Numbered from the stretch's first letter, positions 1 through 10,980 are shown. The stretch: DNA of 64,000 nt from Paraconiothyrium sp. Pb-2020 (GCA_022419385.1 JAJUBI010000005.1:1550001-1614000), one strand, 5' to 3'. Program-made: numbers and translations. Notes: generated by a model not told the origin, from the letters alone.

Positions 1-994
1 CGCGGTCAGGCACTGTGTACACTCCCTTGGAGCGATCGAGGACCACAGCATCGTCTCTCCAAGATGATTCGAACAACTTGTACATGACTTTCACGTACCT
101 AAGAGTTGGGAAACAAAGTCAGTATAATGTTGTACAGTGAGGGAAATGAGCAAAGTAGGTGATCTAGCCAGCTATTGATGTCTGAAATTTTCAGACTTCA
201 GAGGGCTAAGGCCTGAGTCTTTAGACAATCAACAAGCTTTAACACCCACTTTGAAGCCCGGTATTGCGTACTCTTCTGCTTGAGCATATCGTTCATCGTG
301 CTGTACGATGTCAGCAACACAAATGCACAGTGTCGGAAGGAGAGCCGAACCGCAAGTTGCTCTTTGAAGCCCATGTTTTTAGCAGCAGAGTCAAGGTAAC
401 TCGTTACGATCTATTCATTGTTATTGACCGTTTCAGCTGGATGGCACTCAATCTTACGTTCCATCCAAGTCTATAGAACATTAGAATCAACCTTCACACA
501 GGGATGGTTATTTCCCTACCTTCCGTTGGATAGATGGTCCACTGTGGACAGTCGTCGCGCTAGGTGATACGGCTGCTCATACGTCGTGGAGCAAGTGACC
601 CCGAAACCAATGCTTTTGGTCGCGGCCGCCATTGCGCTTATGACAGCCAATGGCTCGTTGACTGGCCACTGCGCACCGCTGACGATGGCGGGCTCAAGGC
701 TTCCGTTATACACATCGTACCCTCCCAGGACGTCGGCGATGAAGATACCATGGAACTTCGCTTCCTCGAGCAATTTGGCGAGTTCTACCCAGTGCTGAAC
801 GTTGCCAAACTCATGCGAGTGGTCGTCTGGGTGCCGCCATAATCCTGGAGATTGATGGCCACTGCCTAAAAGTCCTAACGAGTTAGTTTGAGGAGTTTCG
901 TTCTGAGATAAGCTGGGGTGTTGAGTAATCGGGGTCACGTGAACTCACACATCTCGACAAAGGCATTGAGGATGAACTGTTCTTTAGGCGCCAT
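1..994 (-). CDS. FMN-dependent monooxygenase, NtaA/SnaA/DszA family (3' part beyond the left edge)
   Basis: This is a luciferase-like flavin monooxygenase of the nitrilotriacetate monooxygenase family, which uses FMNH2 from a partner reductase to oxidise small organic substrates; the substrate cannot be told from sequence. I start at the ATG complementary to 992-994. Six exons give one continuous reading frame: 949-994, 520-865, 458-470, 351-410, 272-300 and 98 to the edge. Family landmarks appear in order: an N-terminal CSGHQSPGLWRHP block, FIADVLGGYDVY, TSYLDSAAKNMG, HDERYAQAEEYVKVMYKLF and SSWRDDAV, the last three on separate exons. The third exon is only 13 nt and the donor after 351 is the weak GTTCGG. 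The C-terminal half lies outside the window. It is divergent from the oxidoreductase at 1540. Family assignment is firm; substrate is unknown. Confidence 0.85.
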
Positions 995-1539
995 GATGTC
1001 GTTTGGGGTCTATGAAATGTCGTGCTTTCCTCTTGAGCCTTTTATGCGTTTAGAAAACTATAGACAATCCGATGTCGCTATCTATACCGGCTAACACACG
1101 TGCATACTAGGAGAGATGATTAGTGCGATGATGTGCTTGCAGCATATTTGAACGCAATCGACCCCTCCCCCACGTTATGAGCGAGTCGCAGCACACAAGA
1201 GCGGAAATCTTCGAGAGTTTTGACACGGTATCGGACGTCTAGTCGATATCTAATTAGGTCCCACTATTGCGCAATGATCCAGCTGCGCCCTTACCCCTTC
1301 TGCAACAATTCTCCAGAGGGTACCCTGCCCCCAGGCAAGCATGCACCTGCACACATGCGAGAATTCGTAAACGGCACCAGATGACGTGCGAGCCAGTCGG
1401 TTTACTGGAACCGATATTACCGGGCGTGAGCGAAGCTCGGCCGTCCTGAATTTCCTTGAGTTGCACAAGCAGACATACAAGTATCACTTCTTCTTCATAT
1501 CGAACCACTTGCACGTGCGATATTGCTGCTACCGCAGAA
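995..1539. promoter_or_regulatory. Divergent intergenic region, monooxygenase / GroES-like oxidoreductase
   Basis: This 545-bp gap separates two head-to-head oxidoreductase genes. No continuous coding frame with family features is visible. It holds a CACGTG-like core near 1513 (tgcacgtgcg). A shared promoter is inferred from the layout only. Confidence 0.4.
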
Positions 1540-2916
1540 ATGGTTCAGTGGCCGGCAAAGTGGCGGAGACGCAGTGTGGTCACCACTCCAGCGGAGGTGG
1601 CTCCGGAAGCGACCTCCAACTTTCAGCGACGGAATGAAGAAGCGAACGTCCCGGACAGCCAGTCCGCTCTTTTGTTACGTGAAATCCGGACGCCGTACGA
1701 ATTGAACGTCAGTCACAACATACCAAGCATACGACACGATCACGAGCTGTTGATACGGGTCAGATCAATAGGCCTCAATCCCATAGATTGGAAAGCCCCG
1801 TAAGTATATACTTCATTCAGTGTTGGACAGGTCTGACCGTCAACCAGCGACTTCAACTTCGGCATACCGGAGTTGCCTTACATTGCTGGACGCGAATTAG
1901 TGGGTACAGTCGTCAAGGCACCAACAGCGCCGAACTGTCGTCTCCGCGATGGCGACGTCGTCATCGTTCCCTCAACAGACTACCGCGACCTGCGCAAGGC
2001 CGCCTTCCAAGAATATAGCATAGCATCCTCCTTTAACTCTATTCGTCTCCCAAATGCCGTACCCCAGGAGCAGGGCTCGATATTGGGCGTCGCGTTTGTT
2101 TCCGCTGTATTAGCCCTTGGTATCAACATGGGCGTCGACTTCTCAACCATTGAAAACGGCCCCGACCTACTAAAGATAGTTCGTAACATCGATCCAGAAC
2201 GCCTTCCCGTCGAAATCCGCAAAGAATGTCTAGAAGGCATTACTGACGGAGAGCGCGCGAGGAAGGGCGACTTTGTAGTAGTCTGGGGCGGAAGCTCGAC
2301 CTGCGCCCACACGCTCAAGCAGCTTGCGCGCCTTGCCGGGCTGCGAATCATCTCCGTGGTTGATATAGGGAAACATGGTCTACGTCTGTCGTCTTCAGAA
2401 CCTATTCGTCCAGACTTGCTCGTCGATGCGCATGATCCCGAGCGCGCCATTAGCATAATCCGCTCCGCGACCAAGAACACTGCCCGCTTCGGCTTCGACA
2501 CCCAAGGCAAAGACACAGCCGCGCATCTCCTCCGCTCTCTAGCCTCCAAGACAGCACTCCCAGAAGACGCATCCAACTTCGACATTCCAAAAGCCTTACG
2601 CCTTCCAACACCTCCCTCTACGCCGCATGAAACTTCTACCACTCCGCGATCCCATTTGGTCGGCCTAACCGGCGTGCCGAAAACGAATATCCCAGAAGAT
2701 GTAGCCCTGCATAACGTGCCGATCAAATTGTTCCACGAGATTCCTGAGGTAGGGGAGGCGCTGTCGGCATGGTGCGAAAGACTGTTGCTCAAGGGACTGT
2801 TGGTGCCGCCAGATGTGGTAGGGACGGTGGAGGGACTGGGAGGGATCAATGAGGGGCTGGATCGCTTGAGAAAGAGAGAGATCAGTGGGGGGAGACTGGT
2901 TGCTGTGTTGCGTTAG
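1540..2916 (+). CDS. GroES-like, zinc-less medium-chain oxidoreductase (enoyl/quinone reductase type)
   Basis: This is a medium-chain dehydrogenase/reductase, probably using NADPH to reduce an enoyl or quinone substrate. Two exons, 1540-1799 and 1848-2916, join in frame to 442 residues. The intron has donor GTAAGT and acceptor CAG. The N-terminal GroES-like fold shows GLNPIDWK and YIAGRELVGTV, followed by GDVVIVPSTDYRD. The nucleotide-binding part has a variant GGSSTCAHTLKQLA in place of the usual GxxGxxG, and GFDTQGKDTAAHLL further on. The structural-zinc cysteines are absent, as in the quinone and enoyl reductase branches. The first 50 residues are basic and low-complexity, so translation could start later. 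No polyketide synthase is nearby, so a trans-acting enoyl reductase role is not supported. Confidence 0.8.
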
Positions 2917-3176
2917 AGCAAGCCTGAGATAGGAATATAGCTCTTGTATGGAGTTTAACAAGAATCATTCTGGATCACTGTTCGATTACCTCAAGAAATA
3001 AACAGAATGTTTCTGAGAAGATCGGATTTAGCGATATTCGATAGGGAAAGACCAACGAGCGAGGCAAGCGGCACAAATGTATTTGACAATGTACATTCTC
3101 GATGTGAAGCAACCTCTGAGGTGCATTGACTCGAATCTTCCTACAGGGAGACTTTTGCCGCGCAATCAACTACAAT

Positions 3177-3908
3177 CTATGGGCCCTGGACAGTGATGGA
3201 AGCAGATCCACTGCTCTGGTATCCCTCCGTCGCGAGAATCTGGTAGTCATGGCTGCCCAACTTCAATCCATACTTCGTCCATGCATCAAAGTGGGCCTGA
3301 ACATTGATCGTTCCACCCACTCTCTTCTGCTGCCTGACACTCCAGAACTGGGGGAACGTGCTGGTCCCCTCAATCGACGGCTGGTTGACACGGGTGGTCT
3401 GGAGGATGTCGTAGGTGCCGCCATCAGTGGTGATGGTGCCCTTCTTGCTTGCTGCAGAACCCGGGTTGTAGCTGCCGTATGTCTCGACGATGTAGTACTC
3501 GACGAGGGGGTTCTTTGTCCAGCCGTACAGCGAGATGTAGCTGTTGACGGAAGCGGCGTTCCAGGTGCCGGAGTAAGTAACAGTGCGGCCTGCTCCAGGA
3601 TTCCAGCCCTTGCCGGCAACAAAATTGTTGACATTGCTCCAGGAGACCGAGTATTTACCGCCAGCCTATACATGTAAGTATGGCTGCGAACGAGAACTTA
3701 CGAGGCGATATCTTACCTCGTTGTTGTATGTCACAGAACCCTTGCCATCAGTCCAGAAGGAATAGAAGAAACCATCATGAGTGCCAGTCCCCGGAGAAGT
3801 TTGAACGCCGCGCTCGAGAAGATTGAGAGGAGAGGTCAGGTTCACCGGGTTGGCGAGCACCGAGGCAGCTGTGCCTAGGGCAAGGAAGATGGAGGAGAAA
3901 GCGACCAT
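3177..3908 (-). CDS. Endo-1,4-beta-xylanase, glycoside hydrolase family 11
   Basis: This secreted enzyme cuts internal beta-1,4 links of xylan. Exons 3717-3908 and 3177-3665 join in phase to 225 residues, the usual size of a single-domain GH11 enzyme; the intron is 51 nt. A signal peptide covers about the first 19 residues, followed by a short propeptide. The jelly-roll core includes HDGFFYSFWTDG, GGKYSVSWSN and FVAGKGWNPG. The two catalytic glutamates are visible in NPLVEYYIVE (nucleophile, first E) and ATEGYQSSG (acid/base). There is no carbohydrate-binding module. A TTTAGCC site at 4627, which is GGCTAAA on this strand, lies about 720 bp upstream. It is intact and likely functional. Confidence 0.95.
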
Positions 3909-4996
3909 ATTGACGACCGATCGTAGTGTTGATGCTGCAGGGTGATATTCTCACGCTGCCTCCTAGAGTCTTTATATACTGCAACCCTATGGGTCTTGGA
4001 AATGTTTGATTTTGATTTCGCAAACAGTGAACCCTTGTTGCCAAGGATGCGATATCAGTCGGTCCAGAGGAGGCTCTTCGATTGGAACAGATTCTGCGAA
4101 GATTACCGATGCGCAGTGGCGTCAAATTGCCGGTGTATATTGTGGGGTACATAGATTGGCAAGCGTACCCCGGTTTGTATATTAACTACCCAAGAAATGC
4201 TTAAAGGTATCTCAGACCACCGGTTATTTCAAGCCCAAGCCACTGCGAATGTATCAACAAGAAATGTATAGACCATCTGTTCTCGCCTGCGAAACCCGGT
4301 CCATGGTAGAAGTAGCTCACATCGCGCTTAGCGATTGTGCTCGGGGCACATTGAGTAGGCCGCGCGAGGTGTCTAACCGGATACATGTTTATTCAAATAA
4401 CCAAAAACCAAAAAGGTAGCCAGGGAATAGATTCGTCCTAGCGTACGAACAGTACTCTTCGAATTCGGATGATCCAGCGCACAAGTGGCGTCTCTAGTGG
4501 CACGCTTGGATGATAGAGCACAGCGGCTTAGACTTCATCATTACGACCTTGGCGGTACTATGTTAGCTCCGCGCAACGCCTCAATGAAGGGGCGCGATAA
4601 AGCTTCATGACCAAGATCCTGAGGTATTTAGCCGGACTGCACGACTCTTAAAGTCCTATACTGCAACGTCTGACCGCCATAGTCTGTCAAGACTTGATTA
4701 AACGCCAAGCATTCCGTCCTTGGCGGATTGGCGAATATCACCCCAGGGTGGCTCAAATGTAGTGACAATATGCGTTCGGGAAACGACCGAAACGATAGGA
4801 CCGGCGCGAATCTGACGCAGCCCAACCGGGTCGACGGGTACTAATATTAGGGGTATCTTACGCTACACTGAATAAGAGGAAGCTGTCCAGTGGTTGATCT
4901 TGGGTGAAATGGTTGCAAAAGGATCTAAACGTGGTTCATGGCCTGTTAGACCATGTACAAATTGCATCAGAGACTTGGCTGAGTGCAAGCGCTGGA
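3909..4996. other. Intergenic region upstream of the xylanase gene
   Basis: No gene is recognised in this 1.1-kb stretch. Only short overlapping frames without family features occur. It holds a GGCTAAA motif on the minus strand at 4627-4633 and a CreA-like CCCCGG core near 4168-4173, both candidate control sites for the xylanase gene. Confidence 0.4.
4627..4633 (-). promoter_or_regulatory. GGCTAAA, XlnR/Xyr1-type motif upstream of GH11
   Basis: The plus strand reads TTTAGCC, so the minus strand reads GGCTAAA, the published consensus for XlnR/Xyr1 xylanase regulators. It lies about 720 bp upstream of the xylanase start on the coding strand. A 7-mer arises often by chance, so this stays tentative. 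Confidence 0.3.
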
Positions 4997-6037
4997 TCAT
5001 ATTCGGCGGAAATTCCGGTCATTCCAGATTCGATCGATGACCTGGAATACAGCCGTGACAAGCTTCATAGTCTGGGTGTCAAGGTGCTGACCGAAGCGCT
5101 GCTGCATCTTGTCAGGATGCCAACGAACGCGCTCAATCTTTAGCAAAGCTAGTGCATCTTCTCTCCACTTGGGCGAGGACCTTAGGAACTGCTCGATCGC
5201 CTTGCCTTCGACTTGACTAGCTCGGCCAGACGCGACTGGCCAAGGGATCCTGTTCCGCAGATCATCAAGCTCAGGCTCCTGTATGGCTTTGAGGTGGTCC
5301 CACTTGGTGAGGTATTTCGCCCATGATGCTTCCGCCTCTTTAGCCCTCTTCCGCTCCGCGCCACGCTTAAGACTTTCTTGCATCTGCCGCCGGATATTCT
5401 CTCTTTCTGCCTCATCCTTGGCAGTCTCCTCCTCTAGCATACAATTCTGCTCTTTCCTTTTCTGACGCGCCCTCTCCCGCGCCGCGCGTTCTTCGAGAAT
5501 GTGCTGGTGGCTCTTTTCCCACATTTTCGTCCGCACAAAATCAGCGTATTCTTCGTCTGTCATGCGTTCCAATGTTCCATCGGGGCCTGTCTTTGTATTA
5601 GGATATACGTGTATCGGCTGCCCATAGATGCCTTCCCAGTAGTCTGCGCCCTCATCGTCGGCCATGGCATCGAAAATCGACTCGCGGAACATGGTGTCAG
5701 AGTCGACGTCTGGCGATCCGTTGATGAGGTCATCGTAAAGAGATTCGCGATAGCGATGGTTTGGGTTATCGTAGTCGCCGGTTCGCGTGAACGTATGGTG
5801 ATAGTCACGGTGTTGGTGCTTGCGCTTTGAATGTCGATGGCGCCGTCGTGTGTCACTCTCGTCGTCTGAACGATGTCGCTTGGAGCTTGACTCCTTCCCA
5901 TCGTGATTTTTGTCATCTTCATCGCGGTGCTTGCGCTTCGAGCGTCGCCTCGGTGACGTTTTGAAATGGAATTTTGAGGCTTTCGCGCTGCCGTAGACGT
6001 CCTTGGCTGCATTGCTGCCGCTAGCCGGCTCCTCCAT
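4997..6037 (-). CDS. NF-kappa-B inhibitor-like protein 1 (NFKBIL1)-like, J-domain-related C terminus
   Basis: This is a single-exon, 346-residue nuclear-type protein. The first 100 residues are a basic, Arg/Ser/His/Lys-rich stretch like those of splicing factors. The centre (about 160-250) is a charged coiled coil with repeated ERARQKRKE-type segments. The C terminus has ERVRWHPDKMQQRFG followed by a VFQVIDRIWND segment, the diagnostic J-domain-like end of NFKBIL1 relatives; HPDK resembles the J-domain HPD. Ankyrin repeats of the animal protein are absent, as in fungal relatives. Human NFKBIL1 has been linked to splicing control. It is divergent from the NSRP1-like gene with 234 bp between start codons. 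Confidence 0.75.
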   Translation of the reverse strand: MEEPASGSNAAKDVYGSAKASKFHFKTSPRRRSKRKHRDEDDKNHDGKESSSKRHRSDDESDTRRRHRHSKRKHQHRDYHHTFTRTGDYDNPNHRYRESLYDDLINGSPDVDSDTMFRESIFDAMADDEGADYWEGIYGQPIHVYPNTKTGPDGTLERMTDEEYADFVRTKMWEKSHQHILEERAARERARQKRKEQNCMLEEETAKDEAERENIRRQMQESLKRGAERKRAKEAEASWAKYLTKWDHLKAIQEPELDDLRNRIPWPVASGRASQVEGKAIEQFLRSSPKWREDALALLKIERVRWHPDKMQQRFGQHLDTQTMKLVTAVFQVIDRIWNDRNFRRI

Positions 6038-6271
6038 AATGAGGACTGTGGTTTAACAACTTCCAGTCGTGCATATAGAGGGAGGGAGAAGTTATGTGCG
6101 GTGAGAGGGCACTTCCCGCGGTGGACAGCGGGGAGGCTGCGGAAGGCGCGATGATCTCATTGGCAGGCGCGCGGAGTCGCTTGCTTGGCATCAGAGCTTC
6201 AGACATCGCGGTCGCAACCAACACGACTGCTTCGTGACATCCCAGGTATATACTTTTCACCAACACTCGCC
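6038..6271. promoter_or_regulatory. Short bidirectional promoter between NFKBIL1-like and NSRP1-like genes
   Basis: Only 234 bp separate the two opposed start codons, so both genes must draw on the same regulatory DNA. No strong TATA box is seen; a TATATA-type stretch lies near 6247, close to the plus-strand start. Confidence 0.5.
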
Positions 6272-7486
6272 ATGGCCTTCAAGTTTGGCTTGAAGAACAA
6301 GCTAGCGAACGCCCCAAATAAAGCAACACTGGGAAAGCCGTCGCTGGGAAAGAAGAAACCGCTTTTTGATGGAGAAGAGGATGAGCCCGAGCCTGAGGCA
6401 AAAGTCACGGATGGCGCCGAAGAAATTGCAGAGTTCAACTTCGAAGACAGGCTAGCTACATCGAAAACCGAGAGACCAGTATCAAAGCCCAAAGCAAAGC
6501 CCAAATCACTGCAGCCTCCAACGCGGAAGCCGCTGGCGAAAGACGATGACCCTACCAGAGTTGCGAACCTCGCAAGCGCCAAAGAGTCAGAAAGACGCGC
6601 CAAAGAGGCCGAAGAGCTAGACGCAAATATTTACGACTACGATGCCGCATACGAAGCGATTCACGCAAGGCAGCTAGCGAAGAAGGCCGCTGAGCGCGAA
6701 GAAGCCGCTGAACAAACTCCCAAATATATGGAGGCCTTGTTCCAATCGGCAGAGCAGCGTAAGAAAGATCAGCTCGCTGCCCGAGACAAGATTTTACAGC
6801 GCGAACGGGAGGCCGAGGGCGATGAGTTCGCCGACAAGGAAAAGTTTGTGACAGGCGCATACAAGTTGCAGCAGGAGGAAGCGCGCAAGGCTGAAGAAGA
6901 AGAGAAGAAGAAGCAGGAGGTCGAGGAAGAGCAGAAGCGCAAATATGGCATGCAGAATTTTCACAAGCAACGGCTAATGGAGGAAGAGAAGCGACACCAA
7001 GAAGCCATGGAGGCCGCGGCGGAGCTCGTCAAGTCTGGTGTGAAGCTTCAAGAACAACCCCAGGAGAAGACAGACGCAGAGATAGCCGCAGAGGCACGCG
7101 CTCAAGGCAAGGATATCACCCTGAACGAGGAAGGACAGGTCACGGATAAACGGCAGCTCCTTTCTGCAGGTCTCAATGTCATTGCGAAACCGAAGGAGCC
7201 GACGACCGCCGGTGCTGCTGCAACGAAGCCAACAGGCCTGGCCACCAGCTTCCAAGCCCGCAATTCCGCGCGGAATGATATTCGGGCTAGACACACCCAA
7301 TTGGTCGCCCAGCAGATCGAACAAGCTGCTAAGCGTAAAGCAGATGAAACGGCTGAAGAGGCCAGGAAGTTGCAACATGCAAGCAAGAGCCAGAAAACGG
7401 CAAGCGACATCAGCAGTGCGAAGGAGCGCTACCTCCAGCGCAAGAGAGAAGCTGCGGTAGCAAAAGCGGCAGCTGAGGGCAAATGA
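6272..7486 (+). CDS. Nuclear speckle splicing regulatory protein 1-like (NSRP1/CCDC55, DUF2040)
   Basis: This single-exon gene encodes 404 residues. The start MAFKFGLKNK follows a CACTCGCC leader, a good initiation context. The conserved DUF2040 coiled-coil block runs from about residue 120 to 215: ANIYDYDAAYEAIHARQ, then QTPKYMEALFQSAEQRKKD and a KFVTGAYKLQQEE end. Before it is an acidic stretch with DGEEDEPEPE. After it is a long Glu/Lys/Gln-rich helix and an Ala/Lys-rich tail. The animal relative modulates alternative splice-site choice in nuclear speckles; a splicing role here is by family. It shares a promoter with the NFKBIL1-like gene, itself splicing-related. Confidence 0.85.
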   Translation: MAFKFGLKNKLANAPNKATLGKPSLGKKKPLFDGEEDEPEPEAKVTDGAEEIAEFNFEDRLATSKTERPVSKPKAKPKSLQPPTRKPLAKDDDPTRVANLASAKESERRAKEAEELDANIYDYDAAYEAIHARQLAKKAAEREEAAEQTPKYMEALFQSAEQRKKDQLAARDKILQREREAEGDEFADKEKFVTGAYKLQQEEARKAEEEEKKKQEVEEEQKRKYGMQNFHKQRLMEEEKRHQEAMEAAAELVKSGVKLQEQPQEKTDAEIAAEARAQGKDITLNEEGQVTDKRQLLSAGLNVIAKPKEPTTAGAAATKPTGLATSFQARNSARNDIRARHTQLVAQQIEQAAKRKADETAEEARKLQHASKSQKTASDISSAKERYLQRKREAAVAKAAAEGK

Positions 7487-7624
7487 GGATAGAGACTCCT
7501 TCGCACACGCCATATCAAGGATAATCACCTCAGGGGGCATTGAACGATTCAATGCACCTACAGATACGCTAAGTATGCGACGCGAGCAACAGTAGGAGAT
7601 CTACCGCTAAACGGATTTATAGTT

Positions 7625-8090
7625 TCACATCTGTGCCTCAAACTGCTTGACGTTCATCGGAGGACCCACCCATTTTACCCTCTCCCTCGCGAACATCTCT
7701 CCGTCTGGCGGATATTGATTCAGCTCTTGCGCCAGCGTCCCGGCTTGCACCATGATATATTCTTTGAATTCTTCGTCATCACTCTCCTTCCACAACGTAC
7801 TCGAGCAAGTGCCGCAGAACGAAATTGTAAAAACAAGGTCCTTGGCCCGAATTGAGGAGGAACTGTCTGCGCGAGCCAACGAAGCGTAACGAAGTGGATC
7901 GTACAGTAATGTTGGCAGAGTAGGATGTGCCGGTCATACGCTTGCAGCTGATGCAGTGGCACAGCATCTTGCAATCATCAGCCTAGTCTGGCGTTACAGA
8001 AAGTGATGGGCAACAACTCACTGTCTTGACAGGCTCACCTGAGAACTCGTATATGATCTCTCCGCACAACACTCCCCCTTTGTCATCTTG
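7625..8090 (-). pseudogene. CENP-V/GFA-domain (glutathione-dependent formaldehyde-activating-type) gene, apparently broken
   Basis: The pieces of a small zinc-binding GFA protein are present in order. They are GVLCGEIIYEFSGEPVKT (8023-8090), then, after a 54-nt intron at 7968-8021, CHCISCKRMTGTSYSANIT (from 7967), and finally SFCGTCSSTLWKES with the C terminus down to the TGA at 7625. The zinc ligands LCG, CHCxxC and CGTC are visible. However, the second and third pieces are in different frames, and about 20 residues expected between them (the usual GTPKTY-type strand) are missing. No single intron repairs this. The 5' end also lacks a clear in-frame ATG. I read it as decayed; a short alternative protein cannot be excluded. 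Confidence 0.55.
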
Positions 8091-10980
8091 ACACCCTTTG
8101 CTCCAAGGGTCGGGCAAGTGCGTATCTTGGACGATACGATGAAGTCAGTAAGGGACAGCATTTCAATGAAGGACTCGAGCGGAGGCTTGACAGCTGGCAT
8201 TGATCTGGAATTTGCCTGTTTGAGGGTGGGCAAGACGCTTATGCGACGACAGTACGGAAGCTCCACACTTGTACATGACCCTAGATGGATCTCCCACCGC
8301 ATATGTACCTCAAGAGCACAACCTTTACAAAATCATTTGAGAAAGGGGTATGAGACAGGCCTGTGAGACAAAAGGGCTACACTTGCATTGCCGCGGGTCT
8401 TTCCGTCTCGTCTCCCTAGACGCCTCCACCTACGGTCTGGCCCTGTACGCCCCCGATGCTCTTTGTGTTCCCGCCATAGTTTTCCTGGGCACCAAGTCAT
8501 GTGGGACATCGATCGTGATCTCTTCTATACCTTTGGCAAGATCTCGTGTTGCTACTGAGACACTCTTGGGTCGTCTTCCGTTCTAAGCGCCTTCCATGCC
8601 TAAAAACGGCGATCACAAGAGCATAGACGCGACTGCGCGTCTATGTGACATTTAGATCGGCGGGGCGATGACGATCGGTGATCAGTGTGCTGAGAGTTTA
8701 AAGATAAGGATCGGTTTGTGCAGGAAGGAAGGTTGCAGGTGATAGCGCTATTGGGTAGGTATGCCGTGAGGAAGCGGGAGTGTTGTACGTCATGGTACAA
8801 CTGAAGAATCTGGGCTTCTTCGAACGGCTACAAGCAGGTTAACCGTCCAGACACGTCGTGAGCGTATTTGTGCGATACCTCCGATTCTAGGGCGTATAAC
8901 AGCATCAGAGCTTCAAGAATGCTTCGTGAATTCAGATGAGAGCACGCTACTTTCTGTTGAACCAAAGCCATTCAAAACCAGATTGAAGATTAAGGATGCT
9001 CACCTGCTGCGTTGGAAATTGCTGCCAGATTGGGCGGTCTATGGACCCAAACATGTAGTAATTGGGAACAAGATCCTGTTGTTGGAAAGTAATAGTAGTT
9101 GCAGTCAGCTTTAGCAGCACCACCGCCACCTATAATCCTTACATATCTTGGCGTGTGCCTACCGAGACTAGCTTACACTCTCGATTCATCCATGGATGAG
9201 CGTAGTACACGTGGGTCCATCACAATCGCCCGCGCTACCTCGAAGACCACCAAATGTTTCCACACAATGCCTTACTATTGCTGCGCTATCTGCGCCAGCA
9301 TCCTAGCAAAAACATGAGCTCATCTAACTTTGAGGACAATAAGTGCGCTCAGGACTTACGATGAGGTCGGGATAGAAAAAGAGATCCTGCCATATAGTGT
9401 AATTTGTGAATACCCGCTGCACTACGGCTGCCGCAAGATCTTTTCCCGGATGCTGGGTAAGAACATCGACAAGAAGGCTTTCAAGCCATGCAGGAAATGC
9501 GCTGTAAATAGCGTCGGCACTTCAAGCTCAGCAATGAGGAGACCGAGGTGTGGGCAAACCCGCGAAAAGTGTCTTCCGCCAGACTTAGTGCATGCACTCT
9601 CTATGTCAATATACACTCTACGGCGCTGATGAGCCTCCAGATCAGGATCTTCATGCCAGCGGCGCCCACCAGATGACGTTGTCGACCTCATGCAGCTTCG
9701 AGTGGACTAACTAACCAAGACTCCCATCCCCCTGTACGTCACCCACAAGGTCCATCACAATCCTTTCCTCAAATTCCACTACGAAATCATCGTAATCATT
9801 GCCCACTTCCTCCCCCATCTTTAACCCCTCTCTCAACGGTGCTTCCTATCCCACCCACCTGATCTTGCACAACAACAGCTTTAAAAGCAGATCATCCGGC
9901 GCACCACTTTGCGGTGAATCTGGCAGAGTGGTCCGCTGTATAAATAAGTTTTCGGCGAAGACTTATGGTGTATTATGCAGATAGGGTGACAAGGACTCGT
10001 AGGGCTGAGGAAAGGAAAGAGGTCTTGGGGATTGAAGACAGGAAGAACATCTAAAAGGTGTGTGAGAGAGTAGGAGTATTCTACCAGAGAAGGCGGACGA
10101 CGTGAGAGGGTAGCGAAATGATGTGGGCAACCTAAGCGGTAGATAAATGCTAGGAAACTCGTTTGGATTACCAGAGAGGAGATGGTTTCTCAACCCAAGG
10201 GAGTCCTTACAAGCCACGATTGTGTTGGCTGCCCATGCCGTTTTATATAGCCGACTCTTATATCAACGGGGAGGTCAGCCAGAAGCTACCGAATACCAAC
10301 ACTCTTATAAGCTGGATTTGCCATAACAACTTGATTTATGATGACCTAGCATAGTTGTTATTCAGGGGTTGGCAGACGTTCACACATGCGCTACAACATG
10401 CGTAAGCTTGACGGACAGCCATGCCATACGCAATACAGTCAGATCTCGGTCGCTTCCAATGTCACAGCCACCTTCAAGTCAAAGCTTCCGCAATCAAATG
10501 TTCAATCGTCCAGTAACGTATTGACAACCTCGAACATTTCTTCACCAGACAATGGCTCGGCGCTCTCTGATTCAGTCTTTCCATGTCTTAAATTCTGATT
10601 TGCTATCAGTAGGACTGCATAATGTATTACTCGAAAGCGTTTTCGCTCTGGCATCCCACGGGCTCTGCTTGCCAAATTATACCAAAACTTCTCCGAAAGC
10701 CTACCCAGACCAAGATCCACCGCCTTACCTAGCATTCCGCAGTTTCCCCTTCGACTTCTCTAGTTCATAACCATCGTGACCAGGGCGTCTCCTGGGCTAT
10801 AGTACTACTACGCTTGCTATGCGGTGCACTTCCTATCTAACACTTCCACCGAATGCTTAACTTCTCTAGCTTCAATTAAGGCCCGGTCCGCGGATATATG
10901 GACTCCGACGCTGGGCGGCTTTCTATAATCGGCGCTTCTGCTACAAATGCGTCGTATCTTTGCCATCTTAGCAACACATT
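8091..10980. other. Gene-poor intergenic region
   Basis: No recognised gene lies in this 2.9-kb stretch. A 77-codon minus-strand frame ending at 10502 (from 10735) contains a plausible acidic stretch, SESAEPLSGEEMFEVVN, but has no recognised family and no clear upstream exon. A TATAAATA sequence occurs near 9938. Confidence 0.4.

Noticed and set aside
1254..1637. Overlapping frames on both strands between the two left-end oxidoreductases
   Set aside because: No family features, and they lie in the divergent promoter; their starts are mostly non-ATG codons.
1980..2849. Long minus-strand frame (289 codons)
   Set aside because: It is antisense to the well-supported GroES-like oxidoreductase and is basic and Ser-rich, as expected for a shadow frame.
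5501..5830. Hydrophobic plus-strand frame resembling a membrane protein
   Set aside because: It is the antisense of the Arg/His/Asp-rich part of the NFKBIL1-like gene, which creates false hydrophobic stretches.
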